The translations under genes were made by a program, and so were the position numbers. Under the pieces are notes generated by a model. The model searched no databases. It worked only from the letters and a program-made list of their open reading frames with translations, and was not told where the DNA came from. Below, in pieces: positions 5,627 through 14,025 of a stretch of 26,992 nt of DNA. The first letter of the stretch is position 1. The number at the start of each line of letters is the position of its first letter. Source of the stretch: JAGVXD01 sp964554415 (GTDB lineage: Archaea; Nanobdellota; Nanobdellia; Pacearchaeales; GW2011-AR1); contig CAZKON010000011.1 in the NCBI GenBank assembly GCA_964554415.1, positions 1-26,992 of the forward strand, read 5' to 3'.

Positions 5627-8176
5627 ATGACCTCCAACGAAAATAATAACAACGAAGACAAATTTGATGAAGAAATAAAGAAAGAAGAAATAGAACGTAG
5701 AGAAAAAGGTCAGATAGGAAACGAAAAAGGAGTCATCTCTGCGGAGATTGTTGAAGAAATGGAGCAGTCGTTCATTGACTACGCAATGTCAGTAATTGTT
5801 GATAGAGCATTGCCTAACGTTGAAGATGGATTGAAACCTGTACACAGAAGAATTCTATATGCGATGCACAGTATCGGCCTTGATGCCAGTAAACCCACAA
5901 AGAAATCGGCAACGGTTGTAGGAGAAGTCATCGGTAAATATCACCCGCATGGTGATGTTCCAGTCTACGAAGCCATGGTAAGAATGGCGCAAGACTTTTC
6001 ACTGCGTTATCCTCTTGTCCACGGTCAAGGAAATTTTGGTTCAATGGACGGCGATAAACAGGCAGCGATGCGTTATACTGAAGCAAAACTCAGCAAGATA
6101 TCTACCGAACTTCTTGCAGATATTGAAAAAGAGACAGTAACTATGCGCCCGAACTTTGACAATTCTCTCAAAGAGCCCGAGACACTGCCCGCAAAACTTC
6201 CTAATCTCCTGCTCAATGGTTCCACAGGTATCGCAGTGGGGATGGCTACCAATATCCCCCCCCACAATCTCACAGAAGTCGCAGACGCCGTCGTCGAATG
6301 CATCAATAAGCCAGATATTTCTATAGATGAACTTGCCGAAATTGTCCGCGGCCCCGACTTTCCCACAGGAGGTATCGTCATCGGCTCAGGAATAAAAGAC
6401 ATGTATAAAACAGGAAAGGGGAAACTAATTTTACGTGCCAAGCATACGATTGAAGAACATAAGGGGAGAGAATGGATTGTTATTACAGAAATTCCATATA
6501 TGGTTAATAAGGCAGACCTTGTAAAAGAGATTGCTCGTCTTGCTACTGAGAAGAAACTTCCAGACGTTGCAGACTTAAGAGATGAGTCTGCAAAGGGCAA
6601 GGTAAGGATTGTTATTGAACTCAAAAAAGATGTAGACTCAAAATTCACGCTTAATAAACTCTACACGCTGACCAACATTCAAACGACATTTGATGCCAAC
6701 ATGCTGGCGCTCGTAGGCAAACAGCCTCGTGTTCTCAATCTCAAAGACATCATTACAGAATACATCAAATACCGTCAAGTTATTGTAAGAAAGAGAGGAC
6801 AATTCGAGCTCAAAAAAGCAGAAGACCGTATAGAAATTGTCCAAGGTCTTCTTCTCGCCCTTAAAGACATTGATAAAATAGTAGAATTCATCAAGAAAGC
6901 AGAAAACACCCAAGTAGCCCATGAAGGACTCATAAAAAAATTCAGTCTTTCAGACCGACAGGCAAAGGCGGTCCTAGAAATCCGTCTTCAACAGCTCACA
7001 CACCTTGAAGCGACGAAACTTAGGGATGAAGAAAAATTTCTCAAAGAAACTATCACTGAACTCAAGCACCTCTTAGGAGATGAGAAAGAAGTTCTAAAAC
7101 TTATCAGAAAAGAACTGAATGAGATAAAGACAAAATATGGCGATGAAAGAAGAACGAGAGTTATGAAAAAAGTAAACGAGATAACTGAACAAGACCTCGT
7201 TGAGAAGAAAGATGTTGTTGTAATGATAAGTGAAGCCGGATACATTAAGAGAGTTGACGTTAAGGCGTATCGCGAGCAGAAACGCGGAGGTTCAGGTGTT
7301 TCTGGCGCTGAGCTCAAGGAGGAGGATTTTGTCCGGAAGCTTATTACCTGCTCAACACATGATTATATTTTGTTCTTCACAACAAACGGCAGAATATATT
7401 GGCTTAAGGCAAATGATGTTCCTGCAACAGAAAGAGCAGGCAAAGGCAAGGCGATTGTTAATGTTCTTAATCTCAGAGATGAAAAGATTGCAAATGTCCT
7501 CGCAATCAAAGACTTTGACACAGGATACCTTATGTTTGCGACAAAATTAGGCATGGTTAAGAAACTACCACTCAATGACGTCTCAAAGCCACGCAGCACA
7601 GGCGTTAGAATCATGAACCTCCCCGCAGATAATTCTGACGTGATTATTAACGTACGTCGCATTACAGACAAGCAAGAAGTCTTGCTAATCACCAAAAGAG
7701 GACAGGCAATTAGGTTTATCTCTGATGAGGTGCGCCCAATGGGGAGAGCAAGTTATGGGGTTAAAGGTGCTGAACTTGGAAGAGGCGATGAAGTCGTTTC
7801 TTTGGAAAGCCTCCCCTTGGACGGCAAAACTACGATTTTGACAGTGACTGTCCGCGGTTTTGGTAAACGTACAGCACTTGAAGAATACCGCAAGACTGCC
7901 AGAGGTGCAAAAGGTGTAATTAATCTCAACACTTCAGACAAGACTGGAGAAGTTATCGGCTCTTTGTCTGTGAACGATAAGGATTCTGTCATAGCTACGA
8001 CAACTAAAGGCATGGTCATTCGTGTTTCCATGCGGGATTTACGCGTTATGGGAAGAGTAACACAGGGTGTTCACGTCGTGCGTATTAAAGAAGGAGATAA
8101 AGTTGCAGACATAGTCAAAGTGCCTGTTGCAGAAGGTCTTCCTCCCATAGAGCTGCAGACGCTGGATGAGGAATAA
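5627..8176 (+). CDS. gyrA: DNA gyrase subunit A
   Basis: The DNA-breaking and rejoining subunit of gyrase, 849 residues. The catalytic tyrosine is Y150 in AAMRYTE, and the winged-helix region holds KYHPHGDVPVYEAMVRMAQ. The residues equivalent to E. coli Ser83 and Asp87 of the quinolone site are Val111 and Glu115. A coiled-coil region spans about residues 385-500, followed by a six-bladed C-terminal DNA-wrapping domain with a GyrA-box-like QKRGGSG, supporting gyrase rather than topoisomerase IV. The first ~35 residues are a very acidic and Asn-rich extension. The ATG at 5627 is the first usable start: an upstream ATG at 5617 runs into TAA. No own promoter is obvious; the TATA at 5461 may serve both the tRNA-like gene and gyrA. 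Confidence 0.97.
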   Translation: MTSNENNNNEDKFDEEIKKEEIERREKGQIGNEKGVISAEIVEEMEQSFIDYAMSVIVDRALPNVEDGLKPVHRRILYAMHSIGLDASKPTKKSATVVGEVIGKYHPHGDVPVYEAMVRMAQDFSLRYPLVHGQGNFGSMDGDKQAAMRYTEAKLSKISTELLADIEKETVTMRPNFDNSLKEPETLPAKLPNLLLNGSTGIAVGMATNIPPHNLTEVADAVVECINKPDISIDELAEIVRGPDFPTGGIVIGSGIKDMYKTGKGKLILRAKHTIEEHKGREWIVITEIPYMVNKADLVKEIARLATEKKLPDVADLRDESAKGKVRIVIELKKDVDSKFTLNKLYTLTNIQTTFDANMLALVGKQPRVLNLKDIITEYIKYRQVIVRKRGQFELKKAEDRIEIVQGLLLALKDIDKIVEFIKKAENTQVAHEGLIKKFSLSDRQAKAVLEIRLQQLTHLEATKLRDEEKFLKETITELKHLLGDEKEVLKLIRKELNEIKTKYGDERRTRVMKKVNEITEQDLVEKKDVVVMISEAGYIKRVDVKAYREQKRGGSGVSGAELKEEDFVRKLITCSTHDYILFFTTNGRIYWLKANDVPATERAGKGKAIVNVLNLRDEKIANVLAIKDFDTGYLMFATKLGMVKKLPLNDVSKPRSTGVRIMNLPADNSDVIINVRRITDKQEVLLITKRGQAIRFISDEVRPMGRASYGVKGAELGRGDEVVSLESLPLDGKTTILTVTVRGFGKRTALEEYRKTARGAKGVINLNTSDKTGEVIGSLSVNDKDSVIATTTKGMVIRVSMRDLRVMGRVTQGVHVVRIKEGDKVADIVKVPVAEGLPPIELQTLDEE

Positions 8177-8216
8177 AATTTATGAGTATGATCAGGATTT
8201 ACGGATAATGAGTAGA

Positions 8217-8224
8217 TTTTTATA
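8217..8224 (+). promoter_or_regulatory. TATA box of the cyclophilin gene
   Basis: TTTTTATA, about 25 bases before the ATG at 8246, compatible with a leaderless transcript. Confidence 0.5.
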
Positions 8225-8245
8225 CCTGATTGATATTTATTTTTC

Positions 8246-8803
8246 ATGCAAATCAGAAAAAAGATTTTAGTAATATTTATAACTATCTTAATTCTTATTT
8301 TAATTGGAGTAATGATTATGAAAAATCTTGGAAATACAAATAATGAATCTACACATGTTCTGCTGACAACAACTCAGGGAGATATTATAATTGAACTTGA
8401 CCCTGATATGCCAATTACTGCCGACAATTTTGAAACTCTTGTGAAGAAAGGATTTTATGATGGGGTTATATTCCATCGTGTTATTTCTGGATTCATGATT
8501 CAAGGAGGAGACCCAACTGGAACAGGTGCGGGCGGTCCGGGATATACTATTAAAGACGAGTTCTCTCCCGGAAATACAAATATGCGCGGTACAATCAGCA
8601 TGGCAAATGCAGGACCAAATACTGGCGGCAGCCAGTTCTTTATCAATGTAGCTGACAATACTTTTCTTGATGGCAAACATCCTGTTTTTGGTAGTGTTAT
8701 CAAGGGCATGGATGTGGTTGATTCAATCGTCAATACACCTAAAGATAATAACGACAGACCATTAAAAGAGGTAAAAATTATAAAAGCAAGTTTGCAGACA
8801 TAG
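8246..8803 (+). CDS. Membrane-anchored cyclophilin-type peptidyl-prolyl isomerase
   Basis: Catalyses cis-trans isomerisation of peptide bonds before proline. The 185-residue protein has a positively charged start and one hydrophobic helix (about residues 6-25, ILVIFITILILILIGVMI), then the cyclophilin domain. Active-site segments are FHRVISGFMIQGGDP (with the catalytic Arg), MANAGPNTGGSQFFI and FLDGKHPVFGSV. There is no lipobox or clear signal peptidase site, so it is probably tethered to the membrane with the enzyme domain outside the cell, helping exported proteins fold. It converges on cysS with 17 bases between stop codons. Confidence 0.93.
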   Translation: MQIRKKILVIFITILILILIGVMIMKNLGNTNNESTHVLLTTTQGDIIIELDPDMPITADNFETLVKKGFYDGVIFHRVISGFMIQGGDPTGTGAGGPGYTIKDEFSPGNTNMRGTISMANAGPNTGGSQFFINVADNTFLDGKHPVFGSVIKGMDVVDSIVNTPKDNNDRPLKEVKIIKASLQT

Positions 8804-8820
8804 ACAGAGATAAATCCTAC

Positions 8821-10203
8821 TTAGTTTGCTTTTTCTATTTTCGGGCCTTGTGGCGTGTCAAAAATAGTAAATCCCTTTTCTTTAATACGCTGCCGAATAA
8901 TATCTGCTTCCGCCCATAGTTTTGCTTTTCTTAGCCTTTCTCTAGCTTCAATAAGCTTCTGTACTTCTTCCGGAACATCAGAAACCTCTTCTTTCATTTT
9001 GGATACTCCGAGACCAAGAATCTCATCAAATTTCTCAAGCAAGGCAATTCTTTTTTCGCTTTCAAACGCAGAATCGTCAAGGACTTTCAGGAAAACCTGC
9101 AACGCTTCTGGAATATTTAAATCATCATTGATTGCTTGCGTAAAATCAGGTTCGTATTCCGCGCTTTTATCTTTTCCTTTATGCATTGTTGCTTTAATTT
9201 CAATAATTTTTCTTTTAATTCTTTCAAAAGCATTTTTTGCCGCATCTAAATTATCAAATGAAAATTGCAATGGCTTGCGATAATGCGTTAAAAGACAGAA
9301 ATACCGATAATACATGGGATGATATCCCTGTTCTTGAAGAGAGGGAAGCGTAATAATATTCCCCTTCGATTTAGACATCTTCCCTTCTTTCATAGCAAGC
9401 ATTCCTCCATGAATCCAATAATTTACAAATTTCTTTCCTGTAGCTGCTTCGCTTTGCGCAATTTCATTCGTATGGTGGGGAAACATCAGATCACTCCCAC
9501 CCGTATGAATGTCAAAGTGCTCTCCCAAGTATTTCATACTCATAGCAGAACATTCTATATGCCATCCTGGCCTTCCTTTGCCAAGACTTGTCTCCCAAAA
9601 GACCCCTCCATCTTCAGAAGTATAAAATTTCCAAAGTGCAAAATCTTGCGCATGCTCTTTATCATATTCATCAGCTCTGACACGCGCCTTCTTGTTCTTT
9701 ACCTTGCCAAGTTGCACAAGCTCACCATATCCTTTGAATTTTTCAATGGAAAAATAAATGCCGTCTTCTGTCCGATAAGCAACACCTTTTTTCAATAGTT
9801 TCTCAATCAGCACAACCATCAGATCAATACTTTCTGTCGCTCGAATAGTCTGACTCGGTTGTAAAATATGAAGTGCATCAAGATGCTCAAAGAAAATCCT
9901 TTCATAGTTTTGAGTAAACTCATGCAGAGAAACACTTTCTTTTTGACTGCTTCGAATCGTCTTATCATCAACATCAGTAATATTCATGACTAAAGTGACC
10001 TCATATCCCTCATAGTTTAAGACTCTTCTCAAAAGATCACCTAAAAGCATACTGCGCAAGTTCCCAAGATGGGCAACTCCATATACAGTAGGCCCGCACG
10101 TATACATTCCTACGTTGCCTTTCTTAATCGGCTTAAACTTTTCTTTCTTCCTAGTAAGAGAATTATACAAGTATAGCTTCTCCACATTTTTCTCAGGGCT
10201 CAT
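8821..10203 (-). CDS. cysS: Cysteinyl-tRNA synthetase
   Basis: Charges tRNA-Cys with cysteine in the cytoplasm. The 460-residue class I synthetase has the HIGH-box variant AHLGN (residues 44-48) and the KMSKS loop (275-279). The expected zinc ligands are C36 (YTCGPTVYG), C218 (WHIECSAMS), H243 and E247 (FPHHTNEIAQ). Length is normal for the family. Its ATG overlaps the HEPN gene stop codon by four bases (ATGA), so it is translationally coupled to a HEPN/MNT module. That is an unusual arrangement for an essential synthetase and would put its expression under the promoter at 11153-11158. Confidence 0.96.
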   Translation of the reverse strand: MSPEKNVEKLYLYNSLTRKKEKFKPIKKGNVGMYTCGPTVYGVAHLGNLRSMLLGDLLRRVLNYEGYEVTLVMNITDVDDKTIRSSQKESVSLHEFTQNYERIFFEHLDALHILQPSQTIRATESIDLMVVLIEKLLKKGVAYRTEDGIYFSIEKFKGYGELVQLGKVKNKKARVRADEYDKEHAQDFALWKFYTSEDGGVFWETSLGKGRPGWHIECSAMSMKYLGEHFDIHTGGSDLMFPHHTNEIAQSEAATGKKFVNYWIHGGMLAMKEGKMSKSKGNIITLPSLQEQGYHPMYYRYFCLLTHYRKPLQFSFDNLDAAKNAFERIKRKIIEIKATMHKGKDKSAEYEPDFTQAINDDLNIPEALQVFLKVLDDSAFESEKRIALLEKFDEILGLGVSKMKEEVSDVPEEVQKLIEARERLRKAKLWAEADIIRQRIKEKGFTIFDTPQGPKIEKAN

Positions 10204-10628
10204 ATCACTAGAAGTGAAAGCAATAGTTTAATTACTTTATCAATATCAACTTTATGTTGTTCATAAAAGCCTAAATCTATCATTTCCCCATAATAATTAA
10301 GGCGATTTCTCAAAAAGCTAAGGCGGGAAATAAAGTATGCTTCTGCCTCATAGGATTTATAATTTTTTAAGAAAAATGAAATCAAACATTGATGATTTGA
10401 AGAACGCATGCCATGTGATAGCAAGATCGCGCTGAGAAGTTCTTTAATAGCTTCATAATATCCTTCAATAATGAATGAAACGTTCTCGGAAGTGATTGAC
10501 TGGAATGAAAGATGTGTGAGGCGCGCATTTGCCGTTTTGACTACTGATTGTATCTTCGCAGGGTCGCGTTCTACTTTTTTGATGTACTGTGCTTCACAAA
10601 CATGCCATGGCATGAGTTCAAGTGGCAT
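10200..10628 (-). CDS. HEPN domain protein (HEPN/MNT module 1)
   Basis: A 142-residue all-helical protein of the HEPN superfamily, a group that includes toxin RNases partnered with minimal nucleotidyltransferases. The diagnostic C-terminal motif is FLRNRLNYYG (R107-N108, Y112, G114), a version of the HEPN Rx4-6H motif in which Tyr replaces the terminal His, so RNase activity is uncertain. The second HEPN gene in this window has the same RNxLxYG form. It overlaps the upstream MNT gene by 11 bases and cysS by 4. In known HEPN/MNT pairs the nucleotidyltransferase inactivates the HEPN toxin by AMPylation; this pairing is inferred from context. Confidence 0.8.
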   Translation of the reverse strand: MPLELMPWHVCEAQYIKKVERDPAKIQSVVKTANARLTHLSFQSITSENVSFIIEGYYEAIKELLSAILLSHGMRSSNHQCLISFFLKNYKSYEAEAYFISRLSFLRNRLNYYGEMIDLGFYEQHKVDIDKVIKLLLSLLVI

Positions 10629-11124
10629 AGTTCAAATATCCTGAAAGTTTAATTCCATTCACAATTGAAAGTTTAAGTTCCTTTGGCAGTTCACACAAGC
10701 GTGGTTTCATAACAATATGAATGCGATGTCCCAACGTCTTTTCGAAAGGTGCAAGATTAATCTTTTGTTCTGCTGCCTCGACAAACAGATCGATATCACT
10801 TTCAACATCATATTCTCCTTTCCGTACGCTGCCGAAAAGAACAATAACCCCGGGCTTAAGCTTCTCTTCAAGAAAATTAGTGAGCCCGCTTTCAAATAAA
10901 AGGTTAATCATGAAGGCTGTCTTGCACCACCGGGTATTGGTATTCTCAATGAACTGATAATTTTTGTCGATTAGATTCTCTTTTTGAAGATGTACAAGAT
11001 ATCTGGCAAGTGTAGAAAGAGGAACATGTGTTTTGGCTACAATCTGTCTCAAAGTAAAGCGCTCACGAGGATATTCAAATACAAGCCTTAAGAGTTTATT
11101 CCACTTTTGGTTTTTCTGTTCCAT
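10618..11124 (-). CDS. wHTH-fused minimal nucleotidyltransferase (HEPN/MNT module 1)
   Basis: A 168-residue two-domain protein. Residues about 8-60 form a winged helix-turn-helix (FTLRQIVAKTHVPLSTLARYLVHLQKENLI). Residues 90-165 are a pol-beta-type nucleotidyltransferase with the GSx10DxD signature (G98, S99, D110, D112 in FGSVRKGEYDVESDIDLFV). It is the likely antitoxin of the downstream HEPN protein. The DNA-binding domain suggests it autoregulates the operon, and an exact 19-base repeat at the promoter and at codons 5-10 supplies candidate sites. The ATG at 11124 is the only canonical start before the HTH. A TTTAAA box 29-34 bases upstream fits a leaderless mRNA. Confidence 0.88.
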   Translation of the reverse strand: MEQKNQKWNKLLRLVFEYPRERFTLRQIVAKTHVPLSTLARYLVHLQKENLIDKNYQFIENTNTRWCKTAFMINLLFESGLTNFLEEKLKPGVIVLFGSVRKGEYDVESDIDLFVEAAEQKINLAPFEKTLGHRIHIVMKPRLCELPKELKLSIVNGIKLSGYLNYAT

Positions 11125-11158
11125 ATTTGGATTATATATTCCACTTTTGGTTTTTAAA
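11097..11158 (-). promoter_or_regulatory. Promoter and twin operator of HEPN/MNT module 1
   Basis: The 19-base sequence TATTCCACTTTTGGTTTTT occurs exactly at 11097-11115 (inside the MNT coding region) and at 11137-11155 (upstream), 40 bases apart, close to four helical turns. The upstream copy abuts and overlaps the TTTAAA TATA box (11153-11158, minus strand). This placement is what an autorepressor site would have, and the MNT protein carries a wHTH domain. Confidence 0.65.
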
Positions 11159-11216
11159 TGTTTCGCCTCGGTCGCTCTGCTTTCTCATGTCGGGAACCGA
11201 TGGAAACCACACCACT

Positions 11217-11369
11217 TCAAGAATGTCAAGAACGTTTCGTTCTTGAGCACACTCAAGAATTCTGGAAATTCTTGATGTCTGCGATTCTTGACTGCCATCA
11301 AGGACGTGAGTCCTTGATGGCTGAGAAACTCTCCGAGTTTCGAGGCGCTCAGAAACTTTTAGTTTCTGA
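11217..11369. repeat. Hairpin array 1 (TCAAGAA/TCAGAAA family)
   Basis: An outer stem TCAAGAAT (11217-11224) / ATTCTTGA (11284-11291) encloses two hairpins: TCAAGAACG-ttt-CGTTCTTGA (11226-11246) and TCAAGAATT-ctgga-AATTCTTGA (11253-11275). Three more follow: a 12-bp stem GCCATCAAGGAC with GTCCTTGATGGC (11294-11321), GAAACTC-tcc-GAGTTTC (11325-11341) and TCAGAAACT-ttt-AGTTTCTGA (11349-11369). There is no credible reading frame. It separates HEPN/MNT module 1 from the membrane-protein cassettes. Two related arrays lie at 24339-24506 and 25073-25279. Confidence 0.75.
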
Positions 11370-11387
11370 CGTTCAAGCCGCAATATT

Positions 11388-11430
11388 TTGTTTACTCTTC
11401 ATAGGGGTGACAGATAGAAAGATTTAAATA
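11388..11430 (+). promoter_or_regulatory. Shared cassette promoter, copy 1
   Basis: A TTTAAATA TATA box (11423-11430) is preceded by TAGGGGTGACAGATAGAAAG. The same ~43-base block recurs at 13385-13426 and 15277-15319, so three plus-strand genes share upstream regulatory sequence. This copy lacks the minus-strand half seen in the other two. Identity with copy 2 continues through TTCTAAATACGAAAGAAAAATAT into the gene. Confidence 0.65.
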
Positions 11431-11559
11431 TTCTAAATACGAAAGAAAAATATTGTTAGTATAGAAGATATAACACAAGAATCACGGGTACAAGAAAAAA
11501 AAGCTTCACGATTAGAGGTAATAACCTCTGGTGCTTTAGGGGCGCTTGGCGGAGCAACA

Positions 11560-12012
<453 letters not shown>

Positions 12013-12034
12013 ATTCTTCAAGTACCCTGCTAAT

Positions 12035-13315
12035 TTAAATACCCCATTTCCATGGCAGCTTCTTCCCGAGAAGCAGTTCATAAAAAGGCACGACTTCTAC
12101 CGTGCTGTTATTAAGTGAAATTTTCCGTTGCTCCTGATAGCTCGCCACATACCCTTTTTGTATTGAGAATTTTCTCATAAACTTTGCCAAAGAATCAGTT
12201 TCTATCTTGCCATATTTTATTTCTATGGGAACAATACTTTTGCCCGCGTCATCTGTGAGAATGATATCTACTTCGTTTTTCATTGAATCTCGGTAAAAAA
12301 ATTCAGCATTAAGTGCGTGCGCGAGAGCCCCTTCAAAAATGAACGGCATTTGTTCACTGCTCAAAAGTGATGGAAGGAAAATCGTCGGATAGAACTTTTT
12401 TGCTTTTTTCTCAGTTTTTCTCACGTTGCGCGAGAAATTGTAGAGTTTCCTGATGAGAAATGCGCTCTCAAGATAAGAAAGATACGTACTGACGGTCTGG
12501 CGTGATGCGCTGAAGTCGCGCGCGAGGTTATTAATCTCAAGAATCTGGCCCGGCTCGTAAAGGATAACACGCAGGAGCCGTGAAAGCAGATTGACATCTT
12601 CAATCCCGAAAATCTCAGGAATATCTTTATAGATTATTTTCTCAATAACATTTTCTTTTATATACTTCTCAGCGGTTTCTGCATCTTCTTCGATAATTTC
12701 CGGAAAGCCGTTGGAAATAAGGTAACTACGAAAAAGCCTTAGAATTTCAGCCTGATGAATTGTAAGCGGACCTTGCAGCGGGCGTTCTTTGAAAGCAAGA
12801 AATTCTGGAAACGAGAGCTGCCGAAGATGGAATTCGTAGAATCTTCCTACAAGGCTTTCCCGCGATTTCTTACGGATAAACAGTGATTCAGAGCCAGAAA
12901 AGAAAAACTTGATATTGGGATAGATATCATAGAAGCGTTTGAGTTGCTCTTCCCAGCCCTCAAGTTTCTGGATCTCGTCAAAAAAGAAAAGAACGCACTC
13001 TTTTTCAATGTCTTTGGGATAAAGCGCAAGATAGGCGTCCATGAGCTGCCTGAGCGTGATGTCTTTCATGTCGTCAAAAGAGAAATAAACAATATTCTCC
13101 CGGGGAACTGTCTTGAGTGAATCTTCAATGAGCCTGAGTAGAAGCGTTGTTTTCCCAACGCGCCGCAATCCTATGAGTGCGACCATCTGCCGTTTTGGAA
13201 CAAACTTCTGGATAGCATCATACAGGGCACGGTGTTTCCATTCTACGTGAAAAGGGCCACGCCACCATTTATTGCCCTCGCTCAAAGCACGCTGAAGCAT
13301 CATTAAATTCTGCAT
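12035..13315 (-). CDS. AAA ATPase, ATP_AAA_14/DUF4143 type (cassette 1)
   Basis: A 426-residue protein with an N-terminal P-loop ATPase and a C-terminal nuclease-like domain. Walker A is GLRRVGKTT (residues 49-57), Walker B VLFFFDEIQ (108-116), and the sensor region reads FFFSGSES. A winged-helix segment (ILEINNLARDFSASRQTVSTYLSYL, about 258-282) is followed by the DUF4143 C-terminus with a PD-(D/E)xK-like motif (NEVDII then PIEIKYG, about 348-369). Such ATPases are widespread in archaea with poorly known roles; mobile or defence functions have been proposed. The gene converges on the small membrane protein and has its own TATA box at 13364-13371. A five-codon reading frame (MINIK) lies in its leader. 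Confidence 0.9.
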   Translation of the reverse strand: MQNLMMLQRALSEGNKWWRGPFHVEWKHRALYDAIQKFVPKRQMVALIGLRRVGKTTLLLRLIEDSLKTVPRENIVYFSFDDMKDITLRQLMDAYLALYPKDIEKECVLFFFDEIQKLEGWEEQLKRFYDIYPNIKFFFSGSESLFIRKKSRESLVGRFYEFHLRQLSFPEFLAFKERPLQGPLTIHQAEILRLFRSYLISNGFPEIIEEDAETAEKYIKENVIEKIIYKDIPEIFGIEDVNLLSRLLRVILYEPGQILEINNLARDFSASRQTVSTYLSYLESAFLIRKLYNFSRNVRKTEKKAKKFYPTIFLPSLLSSEQMPFIFEGALAHALNAEFFYRDSMKNEVDIILTDDAGKSIVPIEIKYGKIETDSLAKFMRKFSIQKGYVASYQEQRKISLNNSTVEVVPFYELLLGKKLPWKWGI

Positions 13316-13363
13316 TTTATACTTAACATATTATTTATTTTATGTTAATCATGAGAGGCGTTT

Positions 13364-13426
13364 TATTTAAACCTTTCGCTTCTTCTGTTTTCTCTTTTTA
13401 GAGGTAACAATAGAAAGGTTTAAATA
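13364..13426. promoter_or_regulatory. Bidirectional cassette promoter, copy 2
   Basis: Two TATA boxes face outward: GCGAAAGGTTTAAATA for the minus-strand ATPase (TATA 13364-13371) and AGAAAGGTTTAAATA for the plus-strand membrane protein (TATA 13419-13426). The ends form an inverted repeat (ATTTAAACCTTT ... AAAGGTTTAAAT). The whole 63-base block is about 85% identical to 15256-15319. Confidence 0.7.
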
Positions 13427-13536
13427 TTCTAAATACGAAAGAAAAATATGGTTAGTATAGAAGATATAACACAAGAATCACGGTACAAGAAAAAAAAGCT
13501 TCGCGATTAGAGTTAATTACTTTTGGTGCTATAGGG

Positions 13537-14004
13537 GTGCTTAGCGGAGTAGCATTATCGGGGGCTATTTTGTATGATACATTAAGTGCTGCTGCTGCTG
13601 GTTCTGTTGTTGGTGCTGCTGCTGCTGGTCTGTATCTTAGTGATAAGCCAAAAGCCATCAGAAATCAGTTAACAAAATTATATGGCACGAGCGCGTTGAT
13701 TGCAACACTTGCAACAGGAGTCGGCTATTCCATTGGGGCAAACAAAAATAGTATTCGTTCTGTCAAGCCATTTAATGTTGGAGAAGAGCGCGGCATTGTC
13801 ATTGAGCAAGGGCGGAAAGATAAAAGCATTTACATAGAGAGCGGGCAAACAAACTATGTCTCGCTTCCTGAAGCGATGCAGCAGGAGTTCAAGGCAATCA
13901 CTTCGTCTTACACAACAACAAAAGAAAAGGAAATACAGACGCGCTATGATGAGATTTTGCGCGCTGCCAGTCCAACGAACAAGATGGAAACAGGGAAACG
14001 GTAG
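13537..14004 (+). CDS. Small membrane protein, cassette copy 2 (frameshifted N-terminus)
   Basis: A paralog of the protein at 11452-12012, sharing promoter, leader and most coding sequence. Here the ATG is intact at 13448 (MVSIEDITQESR), but one base is missing near 13485 (CGGTAC versus CGGGTAC in copy 1), so translation from that ATG stops after 18 codons. Restoring the base gives a 185-residue protein like copy 1. The open part from GTG 13537 encodes 155 residues. The Ala-rich hydrophobic stretch is shorter (AAAAGSVVGAAAAG). The conserved soluble part includes VGEERGIVIEQGRKDKSIYIE. The stop codon lies 21 bases from the convergent ATPase, repeating the cassette-1 spacing. Either the gene is broken, initiates internally, or the frameshift is a sequencing error. 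Confidence 0.65.
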   Translation: MLSGVALSGAILYDTLSAAAAGSVVGAAAAGLYLSDKPKAIRNQLTKLYGTSALIATLATGVGYSIGANKNSIRSVKPFNVGEERGIVIEQGRKDKSIYIESGQTNYVSLPEAMQQEFKAITSSYTTTKEKEIQTRYDEILRAASPTNKMETGKR

Positions 14005-14025
14005 TTCTCAGGTATCCCTCAATCG

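Noticed and set aside
6073..6648. Long minus-strand frame of 191 codons inside gyrA
   Set aside because: It lies antisense to a well-supported gene; the Ser/Ile-rich product is a shadow of gyrA codon use.
11217..11369. Possible CRISPR array
   Set aside because: The repeated TCAAGAA units are inverted, nested and irregularly spaced with 3-5 base loops, with no constant direct repeats or 30-40 base spacers.
11158..11427. Frames on both strands through 11132-11427 (83 and 89 codons)
   Set aside because: They consist of translated hairpin array 1, with repeated Leu/Glu/Ser motifs arising from the TCAAGAA arms.
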